NCBI GenBank assembly: GCA_030068145.1
Contig: JAPJBO010000946.1
Location: 1-64,000, forward strand
Source of the DNA: Diplonema papillatum
Lineage: Eukaryota; Euglenozoa; Diplonemea; Diplonemida; Diplonemidae
DNA: 64,000 bases
Direction of reading: 5' to 3'
The notes under the pieces are model-generated. The model was not told the origin of the DNA and did not search any database. It was given only the letters and a program-made list of their open reading frames with translations. This document shows, piece after piece, positions 36,320 to 47,500 of this stretch (positions are counted from its first letter, which is position 1; every line of letters begins with the position of its first letter). Made by a program: the position numbers and the translations under genes.

Positions 36320-38088
36320 ATGGAAGACGCACTGTCTAAGTTCCGCGAACTACCCTATGGGTCGTTTCAGTTCACCCACAGCAAGGAGCTCGTTCTGATG
36401 CTGAAGGACGCACCGGACGAGGTGAAACGAGCGGTGAAGACGGGAAAGGTTCGCGGATACAGTGTCACACGAGTGATCGACTCCCTGTCGGTGGGAGGGC
36501 GTCCGATAACTGAGCCTGAGTTCCGGGATCTGACTGCGAGAGTCACGGGGACGGAGACGGAGGACTGGGAGAAAAAGCCTTTACAAAGACTCATACTGCT
36601 GCTGACGGTCATTCATGACCGAGTCGAGCTCGACGTGTTTCGCCAGCTCCTAGAGGAGCCGGAGAGGATGCCCCGGACCCCGGGAGTCGCCCCGCAGGAG
36701 GCCGCCGTCGACGAGCCCGAAGCATTGGTGGCCGACACACCGAAGCAGCATCCGCGGGTCAGGATAGACCTGACTTCCCTGGCCCCTGAAGGTGGTCAAC
36801 AGACACCAAGAGGAGGCCAGGACGGTCCCAAAGACCTGAAGCCCCCGCATCTGGGTTTCGATGAGAGCGAGGGGGATGAAGAAGAGGTGAACCCCCCGGC
36901 AGAGCAGAGCAGAACGAGGGTGGAAGACGTCCTCTACGACCCGTCAAAGTGGGACAGCCTGTCGGAGATACAGGCAATGCAGCTCATGGACGAGCTGAAG
37001 AAACTCGTTCCCGCCGAACGGGGCGACGCCAGGGACGCGGCGTCCTCGGTCATCGGCGTGGTTCAGCTAATGCTGAATCACGGAACCTGGGAAGAGATAG
37101 CGTCGCGCCTGCTCGACCTACTGCTGTTCCTCCAGTTCCGGACGAGGCATGGGCTCGACGCCGCGCTGGCGTATCAGTCGAAAATGGCCCGCGAACGCGG
37201 GATACCGAAGGCGCGCAAGGCGGCGATGGAAGCCGCGGATGCGACGACGAAGCGGAAGCGCTCCGTCTCGGACACGGAGGGGGCCAAAAGGCCCCGGTGG
37301 CAGTTTCGACCAAACCCCGTACGGGGTTTTCGCCCTCGCGCCACGCGAGGTTTTCGAAAGTGAAGACAAGTACGCACAAGACCGGAGAGCCGATACAAGG
37401 CCAGGACGGTGTGCGGAAGTTCCCCACAACGAGTACGCACAAGACCGGAGCGCCGATACAAGGCCAGGACGGTGTGCGGAAGTTCCCCACGGCGAGTACG
37501 CACAAGACCGGAGAGCCGATACAAGGCCAGGACGGTGTGCGGAAGTTCCCCACGACGAGTACGCACAAGACCGGAGCGCCGATACAAGGCCAGGACGGTG
37601 TGCGGAAGTTCTCAACGACGAGTACGCACAAGACCGGAGAGCCGATACAAGGCCAGGACGGTGTGCGGAAGTTCCCCACAACGAGTACGCACAAGACCGG
37701 AGAGCCGATACAAGCTCCGTGGACCGAGCAAGAGCGTCGGTTGCACATTAATGTGCTTGAGGCGATGGCTTGAAAAGGTCGTGCTGGCCACACCGGGGTC
37801 TGTGGCCGGTGGGCGGGTAGATGTTGTGGTGGACAACACTACCGTGAAGGGTGTGACACGGAAGGGGTCGTGTGTGCGAGATCCCGTGTTGAACAGGGCC
37901 GTCGTGCAGGGCCTGGAGCGTATGCGTTTCCTCGGGTGCGCCCTATCGGTGCGATGGGTGAAGAGCGCGGACATCCGGCCGATCTACCCTCGCGTTCCTC
38001 TGACATCTTTGACGAGAGGGAAAGTGGTGGCCATGGAACTGGCGGTACGGCGGTTCCTCACTCGCGATGTGGCAGGTGGAAAGTGACC
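36320..38088 (+). mobile_element. Second DIRS-like retroelement fossil: gag-like and RNase H-like parts
   Basis: A 347-codon region (36320-37363; starts MEDALSKFRELPYGSFQFTH) has an acidic middle and a Lys/Arg-rich end, as in gag-like proteins of DIRS-order elements. About six tandem 63-bp units (37371-37715; acgcacaagaccgg) encode a 21-residue repeat. Next comes an RNase H-like segment with VDVVVDNTTVKG and a final SLTRGKVVAMELAVRRFL. The element is broken, with major parts absent. Whether it belonged to the same insertion as the neighbour at 33836 is unclear. Confidence 0.6.
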
Positions 38089-38639
38089 TTGTCCGCACAA
38101 GCTTATTTCCGTAAGTCCCCTGGACGGGTATTTTCATCTTGCCCCTACGCAATGTATATGTGATAGGTTTACCCTGGATGGTTTGATTCCTCTCCGTTCT
38201 TTCTTTTGCAGTCATTTCACCAAGAAGTATCCCGCAGACTTTACGGCAGCGAACACAAGGCGCAGACAGACCAGTAAGCAGAATTCCTTTTGCCGCCCGT
38301 TGCGGTTTCGCTACTCGACGGCGGCCTCCCTCTTAGAGTCAAGAAAAGCTACACTTTTGTTTGAGTTTTCTTATTTCCTCATTCGCAGGCGCACGCGTGG
38401 GCAGACATGGAGCCTGATATACCGCGGTTTTGTGCCTTCATTGTGCGTTCTGACAGGCTAGATTGCTGCACGGGATATCTCTACCTCCTACGTAGACACG
38501 GAGTGTTGCTCAGGTAGGCGAAGGCCTGACAATTACACTAATGCCACAAATTTACTATTGTGGTAGCCGCAAGCGCAGCGAGTGCGGCAGGTCTAAATAA
38601 ACCCGAGGTTAGGAATTCCGCGCTGCTGAAGAAAGCTAG

Positions 38640-39185
38640 CGTTGCTGCCGGATAAAGAGAGAGAACCCCAGCCCGTTGCGTGTAGGGCGACCTTGTGGCG
38701 CGGCACGTTGCCTCGCCGTCGATTTGCAGCGCGTTCAGCTGCTTGGCTCGACAAAAGGGAGAGAACGCTGCCTTCGCTCGTGCGCCTCGTGTACTGCCTT
38801 CGTGCACCCGGATGCAGAGAGAGAACTCAGCCGTTGCGTGTGCAGGTGACTTTGTGGCGTGCTTGTCACGCCGTTGGGCCCCAGTGTTTCTGCTGTTTGG
38901 CTCAACAAAAGGGAGAGAATTCTGCCTGCTGCGTGTGCCGAAAGACTCTGTGGCGCACGGCGGTACCTTGCCACGCCGTCGGTTTACAGTGCGTTCAGCT
39001 GCTCGGCTTGACATTGTACTTTCTTCGCGCAGCCGATTGAAGAGAACACCGCCCGTTGCGTGTGCGGGGCGACGCTGTACGGTGGAACCTGGTCGGTTAG
39101 CAGTGCGTTCAGCCGCTCGGCTCGACAATGTACTGCCTTCGCGCGGCCGGATGAAGCGAGAACTTCGTCTTCTCGGGTCGGATTC
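38640..39185. repeat. Degenerate satellite, units of about 110-180 bp
   Basis: Four to five diverged units share agagagaac, cccgttgcgtgtg, cttgtggcg, cacgccgtcggtttgcag and gcgttcagctgctcggctcg. No gene; the minus-strand ORF of 273 codons follows the repeat. Confidence 0.75.
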
Positions 39186-39239
39186 CCATGTCGCCAGGCG
39201 AGTACACGATCTGTGTTGAAGGAAAAGTGTCGCATATGG

Positions 39240-39560
39240 GGGAGAGAACACGATACGCTGACGAGAGTCCATATCTGACCTGAGTTTGACCGGGCATCCG
39301 AGATCTGACGCGTATCTGATCTGCGCCGAGACTATCGGAGCACCAGGAATCTGGCACATATCTGATCTGCATCAAGTCATCCCATATTCGACCTGTATTG
39401 GCGTAGTTTGACTGCGAATAAGAGATCTGGCACGTATCTGACGTTTACCAGGTTTGGTCCGGATCTGACCGTATATGGATCAGATAAGTGCCAGATTCCT
39501 CGGTAGACTTGGCGCAGGTCAGGTGTGGGCTGGGCCGATACGTATCCTGGCGGCCCAGTC
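39240..39560. repeat. Degenerate 'atctgac' repeats
   Basis: Many scattered copies of (gat)atctgac(c), cacatatctgatctg and ctggcacgtatctgac at irregular spacing. Confidence 0.55.
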
Positions 39561-39719
39561 AGCTGTGTGAATTCAAGTCAATATGGCAAGATAGGTACAA
39601 CTAATGCGATTCGATACCTCGTAGTCCGGCGCTTCGGCGATTTCACGGTCGGCCTTCCTCTGTTCCAGGCGGGCGAGCTGTGTGTGTCGCAGTGTTGGTG
39701 ACCTTGAACCGTGGTTGGT

Positions 39720-39870
39720 TAAAGAAATGTGAAAACAGGTTTTTGCCTAGAGGCTTTTCGTGTTAGTTTGCAAATGCTTTGAGCTATCTTTGTCTGTGCC
39801 TTCAGTCGTCTTCTTAACCATGGTTAAGTGCGCAAATGGTGTCAGCCATTGGTTAAAGAAAGGTTAAGGA
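39720..39870 (+). repeat. TAG-family repeat fragment
   Basis: Matches 5235-5570 and 18050-18170 (gtgaaaacaggtttttgcct ... accatggttaagtgcgcaaa). Confidence 0.75.
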
Positions 39871-40023
39871 CAGTTTTCCAACCACCTAAACCCCAAAGAA
39901 AGGTCAAAGACAGGTTTTCCACCTACCTACACCCCGGGCGACCGAGCTCGTTTCTCTGGGGTCCGGCAGTCTCTCAACATTCCCTCGCTCGGTAGAATCA
40001 GTTACAAAAAGGCGCCTTCTTAC

Positions 40024-41460
40024 TAGCGTTTATTGTGGTTCAGAGAGGTTCGGTGTTTTAGGGTCTCCGGTTGACCATTGAGGCTGTGAGGCGGGTAGTA
40101 TGAGGGTAGTAGGTATGCTTATACACTTCAACTACGGCTAGCCATGTTTGTAAGTGTTGCGACCGACACCAAGAAGAAATTCGCTTTGAATTTAGTCTTG
40201 GGCCCCCCACGCGCATGCATGTTGAGCAGGGGTTGCCATGTTACTATTCTCTTGCTTGCCTGTTCTCGTCATCTCGTCAAAACTGTCAATACGGAGAGCA
40301 GGGACTCCGTCCTGACGTACATAACCTTACGTCCGGTACCTCAGCATAATTCTTAGCGTTATTTGTGGATTAGAAGGTCGGTCTTTTAAAGTCTCCGGTT
40401 GACCGTAGAGGCTTGGGTATGGAGGGGGTTGAGAAAAGTGAGAGGGTGCCGCTCATTTCGGGTGATGTGTCGTCCGTTGTGAAACCTTGTGAAGTCCCCT
40501 AACGCGTTTAGGGTGTTTGGGATTGGGTAGGGTGTGGTCGTTCTGCTACGGCGTGAAAAGCCAGGAAGTTTCGACGCTAATCTTCGACTCTTGATTATGC
40601 CTAGCGCGTTTAGGGTGTTTGGGATTGGGTAGGGTGTGGTCGTTCTGCTACGGCGTGAAAAGCCAGGAAGTTTCGACGCTAATCTTCGACTCTTGATTAT
40701 GCCTAACGCGTTTAGGGTGTTTGGGATTGGGTAGGGTGTGGTCGTTCTGCTACGGCGTGAAAAGCCAGGAAGTTTCGACGCTAATCTTCGACTCTTGATT
40801 ATGCCTAACGCGTTTAGGGTGTTTGGGATTGGGTAGGGTGTGGTCGTTCTGCTACGGCGTGAAAAGCCAGGAAGTTTCGACGCTAATCTTCGACTCTTGA
40901 TTATGCCTAACGCGTTTAGAGTGTTTGGGATTGGGTAGGGTGTGGTCGTTCTGCTACGGCGTGAAAAGCCAGGAAGTTTCGACGCTAATCTTCGACTCTT
41001 GATTATGTTCACCGGGTTGCGTTCTTAGTAGTAGGTGTCCTGGCTACTTCTTTTTTTTCAGGGCAATCGCACTTTAATGTGAAAAAACGGGACCGGGCGT
41101 TGGCTTGGTCTCCGGTCCAATTTCCAAATTTGGACCGCTAACGGCTTTTTACCTGCCAGTGTGGCACGTCTCCTCCTCTCCGGCCTCAACCCCCAGTGTC
41201 GCGGTGGTAAGCAACAGCAGGACTGCCGACTGGAATCCCCGGTACCGCGGCACCTTGTCTTTCAGTAAAGTATAAGAATGGAGTCACACACTGCACTCTA
41301 ATTAATGGGTAATCGTCGTAAAAAAGACAACAAACAAACTTGGCTAGCTGTAGCTAAAGTGGAATCATGACTACATCTCTCATACTACCCGCCTCACAGC
41401 CTCAATGGTCGTCAACCGGAGACCCTAAAACACCGAACCTCTAAACCACAATAAACGCTA
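40024..41460. mobile_element. 1.4-kb element with long inverted repeats and a 102-bp tandem array
   Basis: The first and last 85 or so bases are inverted copies (tagcgtttattgtggttcag ... tgaggcgggtagtatgag), with TA at both outer edges. A further diverged copy of the end sequence lies inside at about 40353. Five nearly identical 102-bp units occupy 40501-41010. Because 102 is a multiple of three, the minus strand stays open through all of them as a 34-residue repeat (SRRLASKLPGFSRRSRTTT...). No transposase. A non-autonomous TIR element with an expanded satellite is the simplest reading. Confidence 0.7.
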
Positions 41461-41575
41461 AAAGGTTCGCGTAACCCTTTGTCTCGGCTGCTGATGGGAG
41501 TGTATCAGGTTTGCCCCTTTCTCGTCTCCATACTCATGCATGAATGAAAAAAAAGGTGGGGGCGAGAAACGATAC

Positions 41576-44500
41576 CTCGCGCTGCTGGTCCTGCCACGAC
41601 TGGCCGCGCTGCGCGAGCCATTCGACGCGGGTGGCGGGCGGACGCCCCCCGTCAGCCGCAACTTCCGCCGCCGGCGCTTCCGCCGGCTGCTTGCGAGCCG
41701 CCATGGCCGCCCAGAACGCTTCGAAGCTCCGCTTGGACAGCGCGAGCGGGTCCGGTCCCCCCGGCAATTCCTCCGCCAGCAGCGGCTCGCCGCCGTGGAA
41801 GGACGCGAACAGCGTCCCCAGCACCGAGCTGTTTACCTCCGCCACCGCGGCGGGGGGTACGGGGTCGCATCCGTAGGCGTTGCGGAAAGCCTCGCGCCGG
41901 ACGTGCACGTTGCGAAGGGCCTCGAAGTGCATCGGGTCCCTCAGGGGGCCGAACGAACCGGCGTCGACCTTCCTGCCGCCGGCCAGCACGGCGCCCAGCC
42001 GCTCCTGCAGCGAGGTCCACTCCTTCCGCGCCTCTTCGCTGCCGAGAACGACGGATTCCAGCGCCTTCGAACCTTGCGGCTGCTGCTGCCGCCGCTGGTC
42101 GTCGCTGCGCGGCCCGGTCAGAAACCCGCGGATGGTGTCGGCGCCCCGCCTGCGGTTGTAGGCCCGCGGCTTGAAGGGCAGAGCGTGCCTCTCGGCATCG
42201 AGGCCCAAGCGGCGGAGCTCCCTCGTGTAGTCTTCTTCCGTCGCAAGCCCGGCGGCGACCACGCGCTGCAGCTTCGCCACCTGCCGGTTCTTGAGGATAG
42301 TAGTTCAGAATGTAACTGAGGCCGAAAAACAACGAACAAAAGATAACGTGTGGCTTGTGGAAGCTTGCTTGAAGATACGGGTAGTTGCAAAGTCTCCGGA
42401 TGAGCTTCGTCGAAAGGGTTCTTTTGTAGTCGTAAAGTAGTAGTTTTTTGGTTTGTTCGTTTTCATTTGTTCGCTGTCGACATTTTCGTTTGTCGTAAGA
42501 ATGAATGACGGCACTTGCGAGTGACGCTGGTCGTCGCTGCGCTGTCCAGTCAGAAACCTGCGGTTGCAGGCGCGCGGCTTGAAGGGCAGAGCATGCCTCT
42601 CTGCGTCAAGGCCCAAGTGGCGGAGCTCCCTCGTGTAGTCTTCTCCCGTCGCGAGCCCAGCCGCAACCATGCGCTGCAGCTTCGCCACCTGCCGGTTATT
42701 TGGGACGGTGGAGAATCGCTGGAGATAACGAGGCAGTGCAGTCACCGGCCGGTCGAATCAGGGATTCGGCCTTATGCAGTCTCATGCAGTTCTACACAGT
42801 GCCTCTGCAATCGCGGGTTAGGACATTCCCAACATCGCAAACCTCTGAACCATGCAAACGAGACAAGAAGTTCCGCTTCAATTGATGTTGACGAGCAAGA
42901 CAACGAGCCTGAAGTGGTTGACGAAGAAGACAGTGTGGACTCTGACGGAGCGGTCGCATCATCAATGATGGGGAGTCGAAAGATGCAGAAGTTGACGAGG
43001 AAAAGCGTCTGCAACACGATGAAACAGAAAGGCAAGATAGGCGCATTGATGAGTGGTGTCGTGCCAAGTTCACGGCAGCGAAAGCATCTCCGCCAATCCA
43101 GTCCGCCAGGAAAAAATATGTCGACGTCTCTGCCTTGGGCGAAACTATACGTGCTGCTGGAAAAGGGTCCTGTTGCGGGTTTGCAGAAACAGAAGTCCAC
43201 CCTTCCTGCCCCCTGGACCTTTCCCCTACGCTTCGTAAGTTTACACAGATTGCCGATAGTTTATCTCACTTTCCGTTTCGCGAAACATCTGCAACTCGTT
43301 CGCTGAAGACTTCAAAGCGTCGCGAATTGTCGCAAGCCTGTCTCTAATAGGATGACATACTTGAGCGAGGGTCTTAACAAGCTCCTCCTGCTGAGACCTG
43401 TAGCGCTGTTGGAGCGTCGAGGCGTGGAAATCATCCTTTTGTTGAGTCTATGTGCACCAAGTAACCCCAACTCAGCCGACGAACCCCCAACTTCCCAAAC
43501 AAAGTGGTACCCTCAGCTCAGCAAACGAAGTGGAACCCGGGCAGAGAGAACAGAAACGTGCAAGTTTGATGGGAGGTGGCATCAGATTGTGCAAGGAGTC
43601 CGAAGGACAGACATGCACAGAAGTCGGAAACCGGTCCACCCACACGGTGCAATCCACGACTGTTTTCGACAGTTATTGTGTGAGTCAGAATGCAAAGAAT
43701 CTACATCGTCAGTTCGCGGTTACCTCCTCGCACGTGACGGCCCTTGTCCGACTTGTACCTGTTTCCTTCCGAATCAGGAACCGTTTTCATCGGAAGAGAC
43801 CTCTCGCGCTGCATGTCGAGTCAAAGGATGCAGGGATGCGGGTCAAAGCGCTTGAACCGACTTGGGGCACGTGGGGAGGAGGAGGCACCTAGAACGGGCC
43901 AACATCACCGTGGACACGCAATTGTTTTGCCTATGCTTACGCACAAGCTTGCGCAGCTCTCTTCCACAACCGTCTGCCGCGCAGAAATGAACACATCAGG
44001 CATCTAAAACGCTGCAACCTCGAACCCCCGTGTCCCCGTTGCACCCCCGTCGGGGGATTTTACAACGGGATTTGTCCCCGTGACCCCCCGTTTTCCCCCG
44101 TCGGGGGCTGAGCCCAGAAACCCCCGTCGTTTTTGCAATCCCCCGTCGGGGGTTACATGTATCATGCAGGGTCAAAACCTTGTGTCTTTTTGGAAAATGG
44201 CAGGGGTTTTTCCCTTTGGCGAAAAAAAATTTTTTCGCCAAAAAAAAAAAAAAATCTGAAAAGGGGTTGGCGAAAATATTTTTTTCGCCAAAGGGATTTT
44301 TGCGTGGGGGGTCAGGGGGGTCACCTACACGAGCCGAGACAGCAGGCGAGGCCGGAGGCCGAGGCTGGGTGATGCCCGAGAAGGCCGAGACAGGGCAGGC
44401 GAGGCCAGAGGCCGAGGCTGGGTGATGCACGAGAGGTCCCGGGCAACAGCACAGTCGAGTGCAGAGGCGGGCTCGCGGAGGCTGTGAGAGGGACTCAGGA

Positions 44501-47500
44501 TGAGGTTAACAAACACACTGTCTTGTTTCTTGTTTAACACAAAGTCAGCCAGGCCCAAACCAAGTAACATGTCGCTTGCGAGTTTCGGTTTCCGTGCGGC
44601 CGCTGCACGTGGCCCCTCAGACGAAACCATCCAGTTCGACTACGCGAACTGGAGAGGACCGAAGCTTGAGAAGCAAGCAAGCCTCAGGCGCATCAACCAG
44701 GGGACAGGCAGCAACAGGCTGAAGAACGCCGAGTTGCTGGCTAAGGTGAAGGCCTACGATGCTGCTCAAAAGAAGATCGCCGCCGAGAATGCTCTCACTG
44801 CTCGCACATCAGCCGAAGACCTGCCCGCTCAAGCAGAAGTTGCCATCCCAACACCACCTGCTGCAGTTGAACCCCCCGCATTTGAAGGCTACGAGGTTGT
44901 TGCCGAGTATGAGTCGGACCCAGATGATGACAGTCTTGTCGGACTTTCCGTTCTTGCTTTAGTAGCTGTCGTGGTCGTGATCCTGTCCGGTTCAGCAGTG
45001 GCATTTGAGCCGATTGTTGTTGACGACGAGCCCGCTCCTGAGTCGGAAGAAAACACGAAGTTTCGTACATTTGGCAGTGGCAAAATTCTGCGATCCACTG
45101 TTGACAGGTGGCTTGCCGAGTATCCATGGCTCGATGTGTCAGATGCGGGGGCCCAGTGCAAGGTTTGCAGCCAAAAGTTTCCGCGTACAAGAGCAGTCCT
45201 CATCAACATGCCTTACGCCGACCAAACGCACCTCCGAAACCGCATGAAGAAGCACGAAACGTCCGCCGAGCATGTTTCTGTCTCTGACATTATGACAAAC
45301 CTTCGTTCAGGTGTCAGTAAGATGCGGGCTCAACTGCGCAAGATTGTCAAAACAATCTTTAAAATCGCACGCCTGGAAATCCCCCACACGGTGCACGTGC
45401 ACGACTTGCTATCCTTCTTTTCTTGCTTGCACCAGGACCGCGATTTCTGTGCTTGGCTGAAGCAGGATGTGACGTATACATCGTCAACTGTGGTGAGAGA
45501 GCTTCTGGAGTTGATCGGCTTGGTATTAGAGAAGCGGCTGTACACCGAGATTAGGGAGTCCCGGTTTTGGTCAGCCACAGCAGATGCAACAACCGACGTG
45601 ACGGGAAAGCACCAACTTGTGGCCACCGTTCGTTACCTCAGGAGAAATGCTGTCCAAGAGCGCTTCATTGGCCTTGAAGTCCTGCACGATCAAACTGCAA
45701 CCGGCTACGCAACGAAGATAAAGCAGATGCTGTGTTATCTCCCGAAGGGCTCGTTCGTATCCTGCTCGTTTGATGGGGCTTCGGCGATGTCTGGGAAGTT
45801 TCAGGGTGCCGAGAAGAAGGTTCGCGGTGGGATCAATGCTACTGCGCTCTTCATGTGGTGTTGTGCCCACGTCCTCAACCTCCTTGCCCAGGATGGCATA
45901 AAAGCAGTTGCGTTCATGGGAGACTTCTTCAGAACCGTCCGCGCCCTTTGGCTGATCTTCTCCGACTCCGACATCAACAAGCTACTTCTGAGCAGCGTAT
46001 TCGCAGACCCGACATTTGCAGCGATGTGTGAGAAGGTGAATCGTGCCCTGGTGGAGCCGTCCGATACACGCTGGCTGGCCTACTGGAGAAGTGTCTCTGT
46101 CATCCGTATGCAGTATTCTGCAATACGCGAAGCCCTTAGACGCATCTGGAACGAGCGGAACAGCACCCACGCAGAGCACCTGTACAAAGAGGTGAGTAAG
46201 CCGCAATTTTTTGCATGTCTTGCACTTGCGTGTGACGTTCTGGAAAAGCTGCATGCAATCTCTCTTGTTTTCCAAGGAACCGCGACCACCATCTCGGATG
46301 TTTGCAGAGAAGTGGACTCGCTCGAAGCAGAATTGAGGGCACTAAGCTCGGAAGAAAGGGCCAAAAAGATCACGAAATACTACACTTGCTGGCGCCGTTC
46401 GTTCTTCGAAGCGACCAACGTTGCCGTTACCCCTGCAGCGTTCAGCACATTCCATCAGACTATCGCCTCCCCATACATTGCTGCACTCCTCAAGTCCACA
46501 ACGGTCCGGTTTGAATCCAAGGAAGTTCTTCGGCACTTCGTTGTCTTTGACCGCATTGCGTGGCCAGAGGGCGCGCACCTTACAAACTGGGGGGATGAAC
46601 ACATCCGGGAGCTCTACAGATACTACAGCAAGCCCGGCCGGGTCACGTACCGACAATATGAAGTGGACGTGCCAGCAACAGACACGATGCCTCGACCCAC
46701 ATACAGCACCACTCGCTCGGAAACGAAGACAGACCACGGCACTCCCCTTTTGCACGGAATGACCGAGGCAGACCTGGTGAGAGACTGGACCCTACTTAAG
46801 GAGGTTCTACGCGCCTCAAGATACTCCAAAAATGCACACGCGGTGTATCAAGCCTTCGCCCCTGATGGCACTGCGAGTGCCCGCATGCAGCCATTGAGAC
46901 AACTGGTCGAACTGGCACAGACCATTGTCAGTTCCTCTGCAGAAAGTGAACGCCAGTTCAGTACCCTGGCCCGTGTAAAGACCCGACTGCGCAACCGCAT
47001 GCTGAACACGACACTGCGCGCCCTCTTTTTCATCGAAGACACCGATGAGAAGGAGATGGACGACGCGACTGCGGAGGAGGTAATCGACCTTTTTACTTCT
47101 GGCTTCGCAGCCGAAGCCCTAAGGGCAGCATGGTTTGCTGGAGAGTCTGAGCCGGTGGAGAAGGTAGCGAAAAAGCGCAAAATTGACTTGACACTACCCT
47201 GAAACCTTGCTGCACCTCCTTGTCCTGTCTTGACTTCTTCTTTTGTTAACTTGTACCCGTCCCTTCCACCAGACCAACCGCACGTATTCTCCGACTCTCT
47301 CTTCCTCCTTGCACCACGAACCGCCGAAGACTCAGAATGGAAGGACAGATGCGGGTGGACGGGCTCTGTACGACGTGAGGGCGAGAAAAATTTTCTCGCT
47401 GACAGAAGAAATTTTTTCGCCAGCATTTTTGGCCTTGCTGGCGGGCAGAATAACCCCTGGAAAATGGCCAAAAAAAAAAAAATTTCCGGAAAAAAATTGG

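Noticed and set aside
38538-39359. 273-codon minus-strand ORF
   Set aside because: Lies in a degenerate satellite and shows no domain.
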